A DNA stretch of 7,253 nt from Christensenellaceae bacterium (GCA_031287285.1 JAITTC010000028.1:1-7253); one strand, 5' to 3'. Positions 1-7,059 are shown, counted from the first letter of the stretch. Notes: generated from the sequence alone by a model not told the origin. Program-made: numbers and translations.

Positions 1-1160
1 TCAGCGCGGGGTTCATCGTCTTCAAAAGGCAGCTGGTCGTGGCCTGCGGCGCAAACCCGGGCAGCGAAAATTACGGCTACGCGGTGGAATATTTAGAGAT
101 CACCGCCTGGGGGCAGATCCCAAACCTCATCAACGTGGGGCTGGCCGCGGTCATTCGGGCGCAGGGCAATACGAGATATTCGATGTTTGCAACGGTGATC
201 GGCGCCTTCGTCAACGTGGGGCTGAACTTCGTCGTCGTCGCCGGAATGCCCCTTTCCTTGGGCGTGCGCGGCGCCGCCATGGCCACCGTGGCCAGCCAAA
301 CGGTGGGCGCGCTCTTCTCTATGGCCTACTTCGTCCGCGGCAGAAGCCCCCTTCGCTTCATGGGGCTGCGGGCTGTGAGCCTTCGCCAGATGCTCGGCAT
401 CGCCAAGATGGGGATCGCCCCTTCGATCTTCCAGATGCTGAGCTTCATCTACAATCTCATCATCAACCGGGCGCTGCAGGGCTTCGGCGCGATGGACTCT
501 CATCTAAACGCCTTGAGTGGCGGACGGGGCGGCGATCTTGCCCTTTCGCTCTTCACGGTCATCGCCACGCTCGATAGCTTCGTCGTCACCCTGGGCATGG
601 GCGTAAACCAGGCGGCTTCGCCGATCATCAGCTATAACTACGGCGCGCGGCGCTTCGCCAGGGTGCAAAAAGCCTCGCTTCTCTCGCAGGGCATGGGCTT
701 CGTCTTCGCCACGGGCATCTGGCTGCTCGCCATGCTGGCCCCGGAGCCGGTCTTCCGCTTTTTCGGCATCAACGACCCCGAGCTTTTGCTCTTTGGCGTA
801 AGCGCCATGCGCGCCTCCAAGCCATTCATGCTCTTTGGCATCTTCCAGATGCTCGTGTCGATGTACTTCTCGGGCATCGGCAAGCCCGAGGTGGCCACGC
901 TGGTTTCGCTCTCGCGCAGCGGGGTGTTCCTAATCCCCGGCCTGCTGATTTTACCCCGTTTCTTCGGGCTCAGCGGCGTCTTTTACGCAAACCCAGTCTC
1001 AGACGGCCTCTCGCTGCTGGTGGTCAGCTTCCTGTATTACCGCGAGATGCGGCGCCTCTCGTCTCTTGAAGACGGCATGGTCATCGACGACCGCCGCCTG
1101 GTCAGGGATCTGTTCCTTGGCATAAAAAAAGACCGCCGCCTCAAGCAGGAGCCAGGCTAA
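1..1160 (+). CDS. MATE-family multidrug/cation efflux transporter, 5'-truncated by the window edge
   Basis: Integral membrane antiporter that would export drugs or other organic compounds in exchange for Na+ or H+. The reading frame is already open at base 3 and the first 12 visible codons are read through without a start. The GTG at 39 is therefore an internal valine and the true start lies upstream. About 385 residues are visible against roughly 450 for the family, so the first two or three membrane helices are missing. Family signs are the stretch GANPGSENYGYAVEYLEITAWG, the later IRAQGNTRYS segment followed by a hydrophobic helix ending in N-x-x-x-x, and the second-half motif GVNQAASPIISYNYGAR, which resembles MepA-type MATE proteins. 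Several hydrophobic helices follow to a basic C-terminal tail. The gene ends in TAA at 1158-1160 and is followed by an intrinsic terminator, so it is probably not part of the opp operon. The substrate cannot be told from sequence. Confidence 0.9.
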   Translation, partial: SAGFIVFKRQLVVACGANPGSENYGYAVEYLEITAWGQIPNLINVGLAAVIRAQGNTRYSMFATVIGAFVNVGLNFVVVAGMPLSLGVRGAAMATVASQTVGALFSMAYFVRGRSPLRFMGLRAVSLRQMLGIAKMGIAPSIFQMLSFIYNLIINRALQGFGAMDSHLNALSGGRGGDLALSLFTVIATLDSFVVTLGMGVNQAASPIISYNYGARRFARVQKASLLSQGMGFVFATGIWLLAMLAPEPVFRFFGINDPELLLFGVSAMRASKPFMLFGIFQMLVSMYFSGIGKPEVATLVSLSRSGVFLIPGLLILPRFFGLSGVFYANPVSDGLSLLVVSFLYYREMRRLSSLEDGMVIDDRRLVRDLFLGIKKDRRLKQEPG

Positions 1161-1190
1161 AGCGTTTTTTCTTCATCATCCTTCGTCAAC

Positions 1191-1237
1191 AAAGGCGTTG
1201 CGCGGGGCCACAAGGCCCATCGCAGCGCCTTTTTGTT
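1191..1237 (+). terminator. Rho-independent terminator after the MATE gene
   Basis: A 12-bp outer stem pairs 1191-1202 (AAAGGCGTTGCG) with 1221-1232 (CGCAGCGCCTTT), with one G-U pair. A 2x2 internal loop then leads to a perfect 5-bp inner stem, 1205-1209 GGGCC with 1214-1218 GGCCC, closed by an ACAA tetraloop. A T-rich run, TTTTGTTT, follows. This is a strong intrinsic terminator for the + strand. It lies 30 nt after the MATE stop and its T-tract ends 33 nt before the oppB start, so it separates the two units. It could also act as a leader attenuator if the opp promoter lies upstream of it. Confidence 0.85.
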
Positions 1238-1270
1238 TCCTTACAAATCAAAGGGTAAGGGGGAGCCAAG

Positions 1271-2185
1271 ATGCTCAAAACCATCATCAAACGGATTCTC
1301 ATCGGCGTGGCGACCATGTTCGTGCTCATCACGGTGACCTTCTTTCTGGTTCGGCTGATGCCGGGCAGCCCCTTCGAGGCCGAGAATGTTTCAACCCAGA
1401 TGATCGCTTCGCTCGAGAAGGAGTACGGCCTTGACCAGCCGCTGTTCAACCAATATGTGCTTTATTTAGAAAAGGTCCTGCACGGCGACCTGGGAATCTC
1501 ATATAAAAAGAACATCTCCGTGGTCGCGCTGATTGCCAGGGGCATGCCGGCTACGATGCAGATCGGCCTTTTGGCCTTTTTGATGGCCGCCGTCGTTGGC
1601 ATCGGCCTTGGCATCTGGCAGGCCAGCACCAAGAGCGGCTTCATCCGCGGGCTTCTCGTTTCCTACGCGACCCTGGGCGTCAGCCTGCCGGGCTTCGTGA
1701 CCGCGCTTTTGCTCATCGTGGTGTTTGGCGCGTGGCTGCAGGCCCTGCCGGTGGTTGGGCTCACGAGCCCCAAGCATTACATCCTGCCGGTGATCGCGCA
1801 GGCTTTCGGCCCGATCGCCACGATCTCAAGGCTCGTCAAGAGCACCTACTCAGAGGCCATGCAGATGGACTATGTGACCATGGCCAGGGCCAAGGGCCTG
1901 AGCAAATGGCAGATTTCGCTCAAGCACATTTTGAAAAACGCGATCCTACCCGTGATTACCTACTTCGGCCCGGCCATCGCCTTTTTGCTCACCGGCTCCT
2001 TCGTGGTCGAAAGCCTCTTCTCTATTCCAGGCATCGGCAAGGAGTTCGTCAGCGCCATCTCAAACCGCGATTACACCCTGGTTTTGGGGCTTTCGATTTT
2101 CATCGGCGGCGTGATCATCATCGCAAATCTCTTGGTCGATATCCTCTGCGCGATCGTCGACCCGCGCATCAAGTTCAACGATTAA
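1271..2185 (+). CDS. oppB: Oligopeptide ABC transporter permease OppB
   Basis: First of two inner-membrane permease subunits of a peptide importer; it pairs with OppC to form the channel. At 304 residues it has the normal length of OppB/DppB. An N-terminal membrane helix (about residues 9-28) is followed by the family's extracellular segment. Five more hydrophobic segments follow near 97-117, 133-155, 169-187, 231-252 and 270-292. The cytoplasmic EAA loop that docks onto the ATPase is at residues 195-214 (EAMQMDYVTMARAKGLSKWQ). The segment SIPGIGKEFVSAISNRDY (251-268) and the ending DILCAIVDPRIKF are typical of OppB rather than of nickel permeases. The ATG at 1271 is preceded by AAGGGGGAG at 1257-1265, 5 nt away. 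The next gene starts 16 nt after the stop. A dppB or appB assignment is possible, because these families cannot be separated firmly without a tree. Confidence 0.93.
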   Translation: MLKTIIKRILIGVATMFVLITVTFFLVRLMPGSPFEAENVSTQMIASLEKEYGLDQPLFNQYVLYLEKVLHGDLGISYKKNISVVALIARGMPATMQIGLLAFLMAAVVGIGLGIWQASTKSGFIRGLLVSYATLGVSLPGFVTALLLIVVFGAWLQALPVVGLTSPKHYILPVIAQAFGPIATISRLVKSTYSEAMQMDYVTMARAKGLSKWQISLKHILKNAILPVITYFGPAIAFLLTGSFVVESLFSIPGIGKEFVSAISNRDYTLVLGLSIFIGGVIIIANLLVDILCAIVDPRIKFND

Positions 2186-2201
2186 AGGGAGGTGCTTCCA
2201 T

Positions 2202-3122
2202 ATGGAAACCAGCACGAAAAAGGGTTTCTGGTTCGAACCCATCGAGCCTGAGCTGCAAAACAGCGAGTTTATCGCCATTTCATCCAAGGGCTTTCTGGCT
2301 GAAGCCTCGGCGCGCTTCCTTCGCAACAAGCGCGCGGTGTTCGGCCTGGTCATCATCGTCTTCTTCGCCGCCATGGCGCTGTTTGGGCCCTTCCTCGTGC
2401 CCTACACCTACGATGGGCAGGACCCGGCCTTCGTCAACGCGCCGCCCTCCGCCGCGCACTGGCTCGGGGCCGATAAGTTCGGCCGGGATATCTTCGTCAG
2501 GCTCTGCTACGGCGCCCGAATCAGCCTGTTCATCGGCTTTGCCAGCGCCCTCATCAACCTATTCATCGGCTGCGTGCTGGGCGGCATCTCCGGCTATGCG
2601 GGCGGCAAGGTCGATATCATCCTCATGCGCGTGGTCGATATCATCTACGCCGTGCCCTCGATGCTCTACGTCATCCTCATCATGATGGCCCTTGGGGCCA
2701 ACACCAAGTCCATCCTCATCGGCATCTGCATCCCGGGCTGGATCGGCATGGCCAGGCAGGTGCGCGGGCAGATCATCTCGCTCAAGCAGCAGGAATTCTC
2801 GATGGCGGCGCTGGTGCTGGGCGCAGGCGACGGGCGCATCCTCTTCAAGCACCTGATGATCAACGCGATCGGCCCGATCATCGTGCAGCTGACCTTCTTG
2901 GTGCCGCAGGCGATCTTCACCGAGGCCTTCCTGAGCTTCGTGGGCGTGGGCATCTCGGCGCCCATGGCCTCCTGGGGCTCGATGTGCCAAAGCGCGAGGG
3001 AATTCATCACCCTCTACCCCCTGCAGATGCTCTGGCCCACGCTTTCGATCTCGCTGACCATCTTCTCGCTGAACTTCCTGGGCGAGGGCATCGGCGACGC
3101 GCTGAACCCCCGCAACAAATAA
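2202..3122 (+). CDS. oppC: Oligopeptide ABC transporter permease OppC
   Basis: Second permease subunit of the peptide importer, 306 residues, the usual size. The cytoplasmic N-terminus (about 1-45) carries the OppC_N-type region with RFLRNKRAVFGLVII leading into the first helix (46-66). The conserved HWLGADKFGRD is at 86-96 and opens the transport domain. Further helices lie near 107-127, 145-163, 226-247 and 278-296. The EAA docking loop is at 198-217 (EFSMAALVLGAGDGRILFKH), followed by NAIGPIIVQLTF, which matches oligopeptide-type OppC. The C-terminus NFLGEGIGDALNPRNK is the standard family ending. The start ATG at 2202 has AGGGAGGTG at 2186-2194 with about 7 nt spacing. The gap to oppB is 16 nt and to oppD 19 nt, which supports one transcript. 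Confidence 0.94.
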   Translation: METSTKKGFWFEPIEPELQNSEFIAISSKGFLAEASARFLRNKRAVFGLVIIVFFAAMALFGPFLVPYTYDGQDPAFVNAPPSAAHWLGADKFGRDIFVRLCYGARISLFIGFASALINLFIGCVLGGISGYAGGKVDIILMRVVDIIYAVPSMLYVILIMMALGANTKSILIGICIPGWIGMARQVRGQIISLKQQEFSMAALVLGAGDGRILFKHLMINAIGPIIVQLTFLVPQAIFTEAFLSFVGVGISAPMASWGSMCQSAREFITLYPLQMLWPTLSISLTIFSLNFLGEGIGDALNPRNK

Positions 3123-3141
3123 CGAAAGGAGCGTTTTCGAT

Positions 3142-4224
3142 ATGAGCCTTTTAGAAATCAACCACTTGAGCACCCACTTTAAGACCGCCCAGGGCACGGT
3201 CAAGGCCCTTCGCGATGTTTCCTTTCGGGTTTCCTCCGGCGAGGTCTTCGGCATCGTCGGGGAATCGGGCTCCGGCAAGAGCGTTTCCATGCTCAGCCTC
3301 ATGGGCCTGCTGGCCGAAAACAGCGTAATCCCCGAGGGGGAAATCCTCTTTAACGGCAAGGATATCTCCCCCGCGAATCTCAACACGAAAAGAAAGCGCA
3401 ACGAATACGAAAAAAAGATGCGTAAGCTGCGCGGCGGCGAGATCTCGATGATCTTTCAGGACCCGATGACCTTCTTAAATCCCGTCTTAAAGGTCGGCAC
3501 CCAGATCTGCGAGGGCATCCTTGCCCATATTCACTGCTCGCGCGAGGAGGCGCGGATCAGGGCCATCGAGCTCATGCGCCAGGTGGGCATTCCAAGCCCC
3601 GAAAAGCGCCTGGACCAGTACCCTTTTGAGTTTTCAGGCGGGATGCGGCAGCGCATCATCATCGCGACCGCCCTGGCCTGCAAGCCAAAGCTCATCATCG
3701 CGGATGAACCCACCACCGCCCTGGACGTGACCGTGCAGGCGCAGATTCTGGAGCTCATCAAGACCCTCACCGATGAAAGCGGCGCGGCTGTCGTCATGAT
3801 CACCCACGATTTGGGCGTCGTGGCCACGCTCTGCGATCGAATCGCCATCCTCTACGCGGGGCGCGTGATGGAAGAGGGCCTCACGGAAGAAATCTTCTAT
3901 AGCCCCAAGCACCCCTACACTAAAGGCCTGCTGGGGAGCATCAACAATTCAGAAAAGGACGAAAGCGAGCCCTTGCAGCCCATTCCGGGCACCCCGCCTG
4001 ACCTTTTAAAGCTGCCTGCGGGCTGCGCCTTCATGCCAAGGTGCCAGGAGGCCATGCGCATCTGCGGCGCCCAGGAGCCGCCAAAGAGCGCCTTTTCGGG
4101 CACACACCGCTGCTACTGCTGGCGAAACTCCATGGACGAAGCGCTCATCACCGTTTCAGCGCCGGCCGCGAACACCGCCGCGCTCCAGCCCAATCTGGCG
4201 CTAAGCGCCGCAGAGGAGGGATAG
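3142..4224 (+). CDS. oppD: Oligopeptide ABC transporter ATPase OppD
   Basis: One of two cytoplasmic ATPases powering peptide import. All nucleotide-binding motifs are present: Walker A GESGSGKS (40-47), Q-loop FQDP (105-108), signature FSGGMRQR (164-171), Walker B LIIADEP (184-190), D-loop TALD (192-195) and H-loop His222. A C-terminal oligopeptide-transporter domain begins near HPYTKGLL (257-264). It holds cysteines 295, 301, 308 and 324 in the pattern C-x5-C-x6-C-x15-C, which in related Opp/Dpp ATPases ligates an iron-sulfur cluster; Cys326 is an extra one. Relative to E. coli OppD there are about 10 extra, mostly basic residues before the Q-loop (about 77-98). A low-complexity Ala-rich tail (about 338-360) follows the cysteine region. 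The SD AAAGGAG at 3125-3131 lies 10 nt before ATG. Residues needed for ATP hydrolysis look intact. Confidence 0.95.
   Translation: MSLLEINHLSTHFKTAQGTVKALRDVSFRVSSGEVFGIVGESGSGKSVSMLSLMGLLAENSVIPEGEILFNGKDISPANLNTKRKRNEYEKKMRKLRGGEISMIFQDPMTFLNPVLKVGTQICEGILAHIHCSREEARIRAIELMRQVGIPSPEKRLDQYPFEFSGGMRQRIIIATALACKPKLIIADEPTTALDVTVQAQILELIKTLTDESGAAVVMITHDLGVVATLCDRIAILYAGRVMEEGLTEEIFYSPKHPYTKGLLGSINNSEKDESEPLQPIPGTPPDLLKLPAGCAFMPRCQEAMRICGAQEPPKSAFSGTHRCYCWRNSMDEALITVSAPAANTAALQPNLALSAAEEG
4213..4220 (+). promoter_or_regulatory. Ribosome binding site of oppF, inside the end of oppD
   Basis: GAGGAGGG lies within the last codons of oppD, 7 nt before the oppF ATG at 4228. The oppD stop is at 4222-4224, leaving only 3 nt between the genes. 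Ribosomes finishing oppD would therefore sit over the oppF start site, so translational coupling of the two ATPase subunits is likely. This placement also fixes the ATG at 4228 as the oppF start. Confidence 0.75.
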
Positions 4225-4227
4225 TCA

Positions 4228-5274
4228 ATGGCCGAAAAACTCTTGGAAGTCACCGATCTGTGCAAGTACTTCGAGGTAAAAAGAGGCCTGAAATCCTCGC
4301 AGGCGGTCAAGGCCGTCGACCATGTTTCCTTCGAGATCGCCAAGGGGGAAACCCTCGGCCTCGTGGGCGAGAGCGGCTGCGGCAAATCAAGCCTTGGGCG
4401 CACCCTCCTTCGCATCTACGAGCCCACCGCCGGCGAAATCCTCTATGACGGCAAGGATGTGGCCAAACTCTCGCGCAGGGGGTTCCTGCCCTATCGCCGC
4501 AGAATCCAGATGATCTTTCAGGACCCCTACGCCTCGCTCAATCCAAGGCTGACCGTGGGCGAGATCATCGGCGAGGGCATGCAGATCCACAAGATCTGCA
4601 CAAAAGGCCAGGCCACGCGCCGCGTGCAGGAGCTGCTCGAGCTCGTGGGTCTGAAGCCCGACCATATCCGCCGCTACCCGCATGAGTTCTCGGGCGGGCA
4701 GAGGCAGCGCATCTGCATCGCCAGGACGCTGAGCCTGGACCCCGAGTTCATCGTCTGCGACGAGCCGATCTCGGCGCTCGATGTTTCCATCCAAGCCCAG
4801 GTCATCAACCTTTTAGAAAGCATTCAGAAGGAGCGCGGCATCAGCTACCTCTTCATCGCGCACGATTTGGGCATGGTCAAGCACATCTCCCACCGCATCG
4901 GGGTGATGTATTTGGGCCACATGGTCGAAATCGGCCCCTCGAACGACGTTTACCATGACCCGCTCCACCCCTACACCCGCGCTCTGCTCTCTGCAGAGCC
5001 CATCCCGGACCCAAGGGCAGCCCATGCCAAGAAGCGCATCCTCTTGGGAGGCGAGATTCCAAGCCCCATCAATCCCCCGAAGGGCTGCCCCTTCGTCACC
5101 CGCTGCCCCTACGCGATGGAGGTCTGCGCGGCCATTGCGCCGCCGAGCTTTGAGATTGAAAACCGCAGGGTTTCCTGCTTCCTCTACGAACAGTGGCGCA
5201 TCCGCGAGCGCGGGGGGCGAAGCATCGACTCCATCCCCGTAAACGCCCCCGTCAGTCAATCCGCAAACGCCTAA
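4228..5274 (+). CDS. oppF: Oligopeptide ABC transporter ATPase OppF
   Basis: Second cytoplasmic ATPase, expected to form a heterodimer with OppD. Walker A GESGCGKS is at 47-54, Q-loop FQDP at 97-100, signature FSGGQRQR at 154-161, Walker B FIVCDEP at 174-180, D-loop SALD at 182-185 and H-loop His212. The segment DPLHPYTRALLSAEPIPDP (244-262) is the usual entry to the OppF/DppF C-terminal domain. Four cysteines follow at 287, 293, 300 and 317 (C-x5-C-x6-C-x16-C), almost the same spacing as in OppD. The PYASLNPRLTVGEII stretch after the Q-loop is typical of OppF. At 348 residues it is slightly longer than average because of a polar tail after about residue 325. It starts 3 nt after the oppD stop. 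A dppF name would be equally defensible by similarity alone. Confidence 0.95.
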   Translation: MAEKLLEVTDLCKYFEVKRGLKSSQAVKAVDHVSFEIAKGETLGLVGESGCGKSSLGRTLLRIYEPTAGEILYDGKDVAKLSRRGFLPYRRRIQMIFQDPYASLNPRLTVGEIIGEGMQIHKICTKGQATRRVQELLELVGLKPDHIRRYPHEFSGGQRQRICIARTLSLDPEFIVCDEPISALDVSIQAQVINLLESIQKERGISYLFIAHDLGMVKHISHRIGVMYLGHMVEIGPSNDVYHDPLHPYTRALLSAEPIPDPRAAHAKKRILLGGEIPSPINPPKGCPFVTRCPYAMEVCAAIAPPSFEIENRRVSCFLYEQWRIRERGGRSIDSIPVNAPVSQSANA

Positions 5275-5300
5275 AAAGGCGCGGAAGATAAACAAAACAC

Positions 5301-5308
5301 AAGGAGGT
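5301..5308 (+). promoter_or_regulatory. Consensus Shine-Dalgarno of oppA
   Basis: AAGGAGGT matches the anti-Shine-Dalgarno end of 16S rRNA over eight bases and sits 7 nt before the ATG at 5316. It is the most complete ribosome binding site in the opp operon, which fits the need for more binding protein than transporter. The 41-nt gap to oppF contains no recognisable promoter or U-tract hairpin. Confidence 0.8.
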
Positions 5309-5315
5309 TCAAAAC

Positions 5316-6983
5316 ATGACCCGTTTTGCTAAGACCTTAAGCGTTTTTCTGGCCCTTGCCCTGGTCGCGTTGGGCTTGGCCGCCTGCGGCGGCTCGCAGG
5401 CCCCGATCAGCACCGGGAGCAGCAACCCAGGCGGCGCGGCGACCCCCGCCGCAGGGACTGAAAAGGGTATTATCATTCGCATGGAACCGGAAACCGGCAC
5501 GCTCGACCCCGCGGGCAACTCCTCGACCACCTATTGGAACTATTCGGCCTACGCGCTGGCTCCGCTGGTCGAGCTCGCGTCGGATGGCTCTTATGACTTC
5601 ATCATCGCCGAGAGCTGCGACATCAATGAAGACAACACCGTCTTCACCTTCCACTTCCGCGAAGGCGCCGCCTGGTCGGATGGCAGCCCCTGCACCCCCG
5701 CGGACTACATCAACACCATGCAGCGGGCCCTCGACCCGGCCTGCGGCTCTGGCTACTCGGACTTCCTCTTCAAGATCAAGAACGGCAAGGCCATCTATGA
5801 AGGCAGCGCCGATATAAGCACCCTGGGCGTTGAGGCGCCGGACGACAAGACCCTGGTCATCACCCTGGAGGAGCCCTGCCAGTACTTCCTCGACCTGCTC
5901 TTCCTGCCCGTGTTTTACCCGTCGCACGCGGAACTGGCCACCGAAACCAACGGCGATTGGTGCTTTGACCCGGCAAGGAGCGTGGCCAACGGCCCCTTCT
6001 ACCTGGCCGAGTACGTGCCCGAGCAGTATATCCTTTTAAAGAAGAACCCTTACTATGTGCAGAAGGATCGCATCAGCCTTGACTACATCAAGCTCCTGGC
6101 GATTGCGGATACCCAGTCTGCCATCAGCGCCTATAAGACCGGCGAGGTCGATCTCACCGGCGCCGACTACACGGTTTTGGCCGAGTACGAAGGCAAGGGC
6201 GATCTGGTGGTTCTGCCCGGCATGACGACCTACTACACCCTGCTCAACTGGGACCGCGAGCCCTTGAGCAACCCCCTCGTGCGCGAGGCTCTCTCGCTGG
6301 CGATCGATCGCGACGCGATCGCAGCCTCCGCGGGCAAGGGCAGCTACGAGCCCACGAGCTTCTTCGTCGCCAAGTACATGACCAGCAAGCTCACCGGCCA
6401 GGGCAAGAAGTGGGGCGAAGAGGTCGACCCCTTGGTCACGCTGAATATCGAGCGCGCGCAGCAGCTTCTGGCCGAGGCCGGCTTCCCGAACGGCGAGGGC
6501 TTCCCAGAGCTGAGCTTCAAGTACCCGGCCATGGAGGTCGAGGCCGCCATCGCGCAGTCCCTGCAGGCGCAGTGGAAGCAGAACCTGGGCATCATGGTGA
6601 GCCTCGAATCGCAGGAATACCAGGTCAATATCTCAGACCGCAGGGCCGGCGACTTCGATATCTGCCGCATGCGCTGGACGGCGGATTACGCGGACCCCAC
6701 AACCTTCCTGAGCATGTACACGGGCAGCGCCAGCTATAACGACAGCGGCGTCGCCAGCGCAAAGTATGAAGAGCTCCTCGCCCTTTCTGAGCGCGAAAGC
6801 GACCCGGCCAAGCGCTTCCAGATCCTGCACGACGCCGAAAAGGCCCTCGTCGCCGAGGATTTCGCCTTCATCCCAACCCTTGCGGGCATCGGCGTGACGC
6901 TGCGCAACCCGAAGATCGGCAATATCGTCATCAACCCCAGCCGCAACTCCCCCTTCTATAAATACGCCACCCTCGCGGACTAG
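5316..6983 (+). CDS. oppA: Oligopeptide-binding lipoprotein OppA (SBP family 5)
   Basis: Extracellular substrate-binding lipoprotein that captures peptides and delivers them to OppBC. The signal peptide has a basic start (MTRFAK), a hydrophobic core and the lipobox LAAC, with Cys24 as the lipidated residue. A Gly/Ser/Ala/Pro-rich linker (about 25-48) links the membrane anchor to the folded domain. Family-5 features follow: FHFREGAAWSDGSPCTPADY (112-131), LGVEAPDDKTLVITLEEP (170-187), a GPFYL motif (226-230) and KNPYY (243-247). WTADYADP at 454-461 lines up with the W-C-A-D-Y segment of E. coli OppA, whose aspartate binds the peptide alpha-amino group; here this would be Asp457. At 555 residues it is normal length. 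Six further cysteines (101, 126, 143, 188, 216, 450) are present. It is the last gene of the operon; no terminator with a U-tract follows it directly. Peptide length preference is not readable from sequence. Confidence 0.94.
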   Translation: MTRFAKTLSVFLALALVALGLAACGGSQAPISTGSSNPGGAATPAAGTEKGIIIRMEPETGTLDPAGNSSTTYWNYSAYALAPLVELASDGSYDFIIAESCDINEDNTVFTFHFREGAAWSDGSPCTPADYINTMQRALDPACGSGYSDFLFKIKNGKAIYEGSADISTLGVEAPDDKTLVITLEEPCQYFLDLLFLPVFYPSHAELATETNGDWCFDPARSVANGPFYLAEYVPEQYILLKKNPYYVQKDRISLDYIKLLAIADTQSAISAYKTGEVDLTGADYTVLAEYEGKGDLVVLPGMTTYYTLLNWDREPLSNPLVREALSLAIDRDAIAASAGKGSYEPTSFFVAKYMTSKLTGQGKKWGEEVDPLVTLNIERAQQLLAEAGFPNGEGFPELSFKYPAMEVEAAIAQSLQAQWKQNLGIMVSLESQEYQVNISDRRAGDFDICRMRWTADYADPTTFLSMYTGSASYNDSGVASAKYEELLALSERESDPAKRFQILHDAEKALVAEDFAFIPTLAGIGVTLRNPKIGNIVINPSRNSPFYKYATLAD

Positions 6984-6992
6984 AATTTTCGC

Positions 6993-7021
6993 TTGACTTC
7001 TCGCCAGGGCTCGCGTACAAT
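6993..7021 (+). promoter_or_regulatory. Sigma70/sigmaA-type promoter for the aminotransferase gene
   Basis: A -35 box TTGACT (6993-6998) and a -10 box TACAAT (7016-7021) are separated by exactly 17 nt. Each differs from consensus at one base. Transcription would begin near 7027-7029 in AATAAAG, giving a leader of about 89 nt before the ATG at 7117. The promoter begins only 10 nt after the oppA stop codon, so the downstream gene can be expressed independently of the opp operon. Confidence 0.8.
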
Positions 7022-7034
7022 CAAATAAAGCGTG

Positions 7035-7052
7035 GTAAACCTATCTGTTTAC
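7035..7052. promoter_or_regulatory. Perfect inverted repeat GTAAAC-N6-GTTTAC, possible operator
   Basis: The left arm 7035-7040 and right arm 7047-7052 are exact reverse complements around a 6-nt spacer, CTATCT. The dyad lies about 7 to 25 nt downstream of the predicted transcription start, a usual place for a repressor site. It could equally form a short RNA hairpin. I do not recognise it as the site of a particular regulator. Confidence 0.45.
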
Positions 7053-7059
7053 TTTGGTT

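Noticed and set aside
39..41. GTG at 39 as the start of the MATE gene
   Set aside because: The frame is open upstream to the window edge and encodes plausible MATE sequence, there is no ribosome binding site before it, and the protein would lack its first helices.
2606..2647. Repeated GTCGATATCATC in oppC
   Set aside because: It encodes the conserved VDII...VDII residues of the permease, so the repeat follows from protein sequence.
1732..2685. Open frame of 317 codons on the + strand overlapping oppB and oppC
   Set aside because: It is out of frame with both permease genes, gives an Arg/Pro/Ser-rich product without recognisable motifs and has no ribosome binding site of its own.
2559..3401. 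Long open frame of 280 codons on the - strand across oppC and the start of oppD
   Set aside because: It lies opposite two complete, well-conserved genes, its translation is rich in Asp, His, Arg and Glu without domain character, and G+C-rich genes often create such antisense frames.
5268..5281. CGCC-TAAAAA-GGCG hairpin at the oppF stop codon as a terminator
   Set aside because: The stem is only 4 bp and no T-tract follows, so it is unlikely to stop transcription before oppA.
4813..5295. Open frame of 160 codons on the - strand opposite oppF
   Set aside because: The opposite strand codes for the OppF Walker B to cysteine region; no recognisable domain or supported start was seen.
6984..6998. 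AATTTTC next to the -35 box as a CodY-type half-site
   Set aside because: Only the left half of the CodY consensus matches; the right half agrees at two of eight positions. It may just be an A/T-rich upstream segment.
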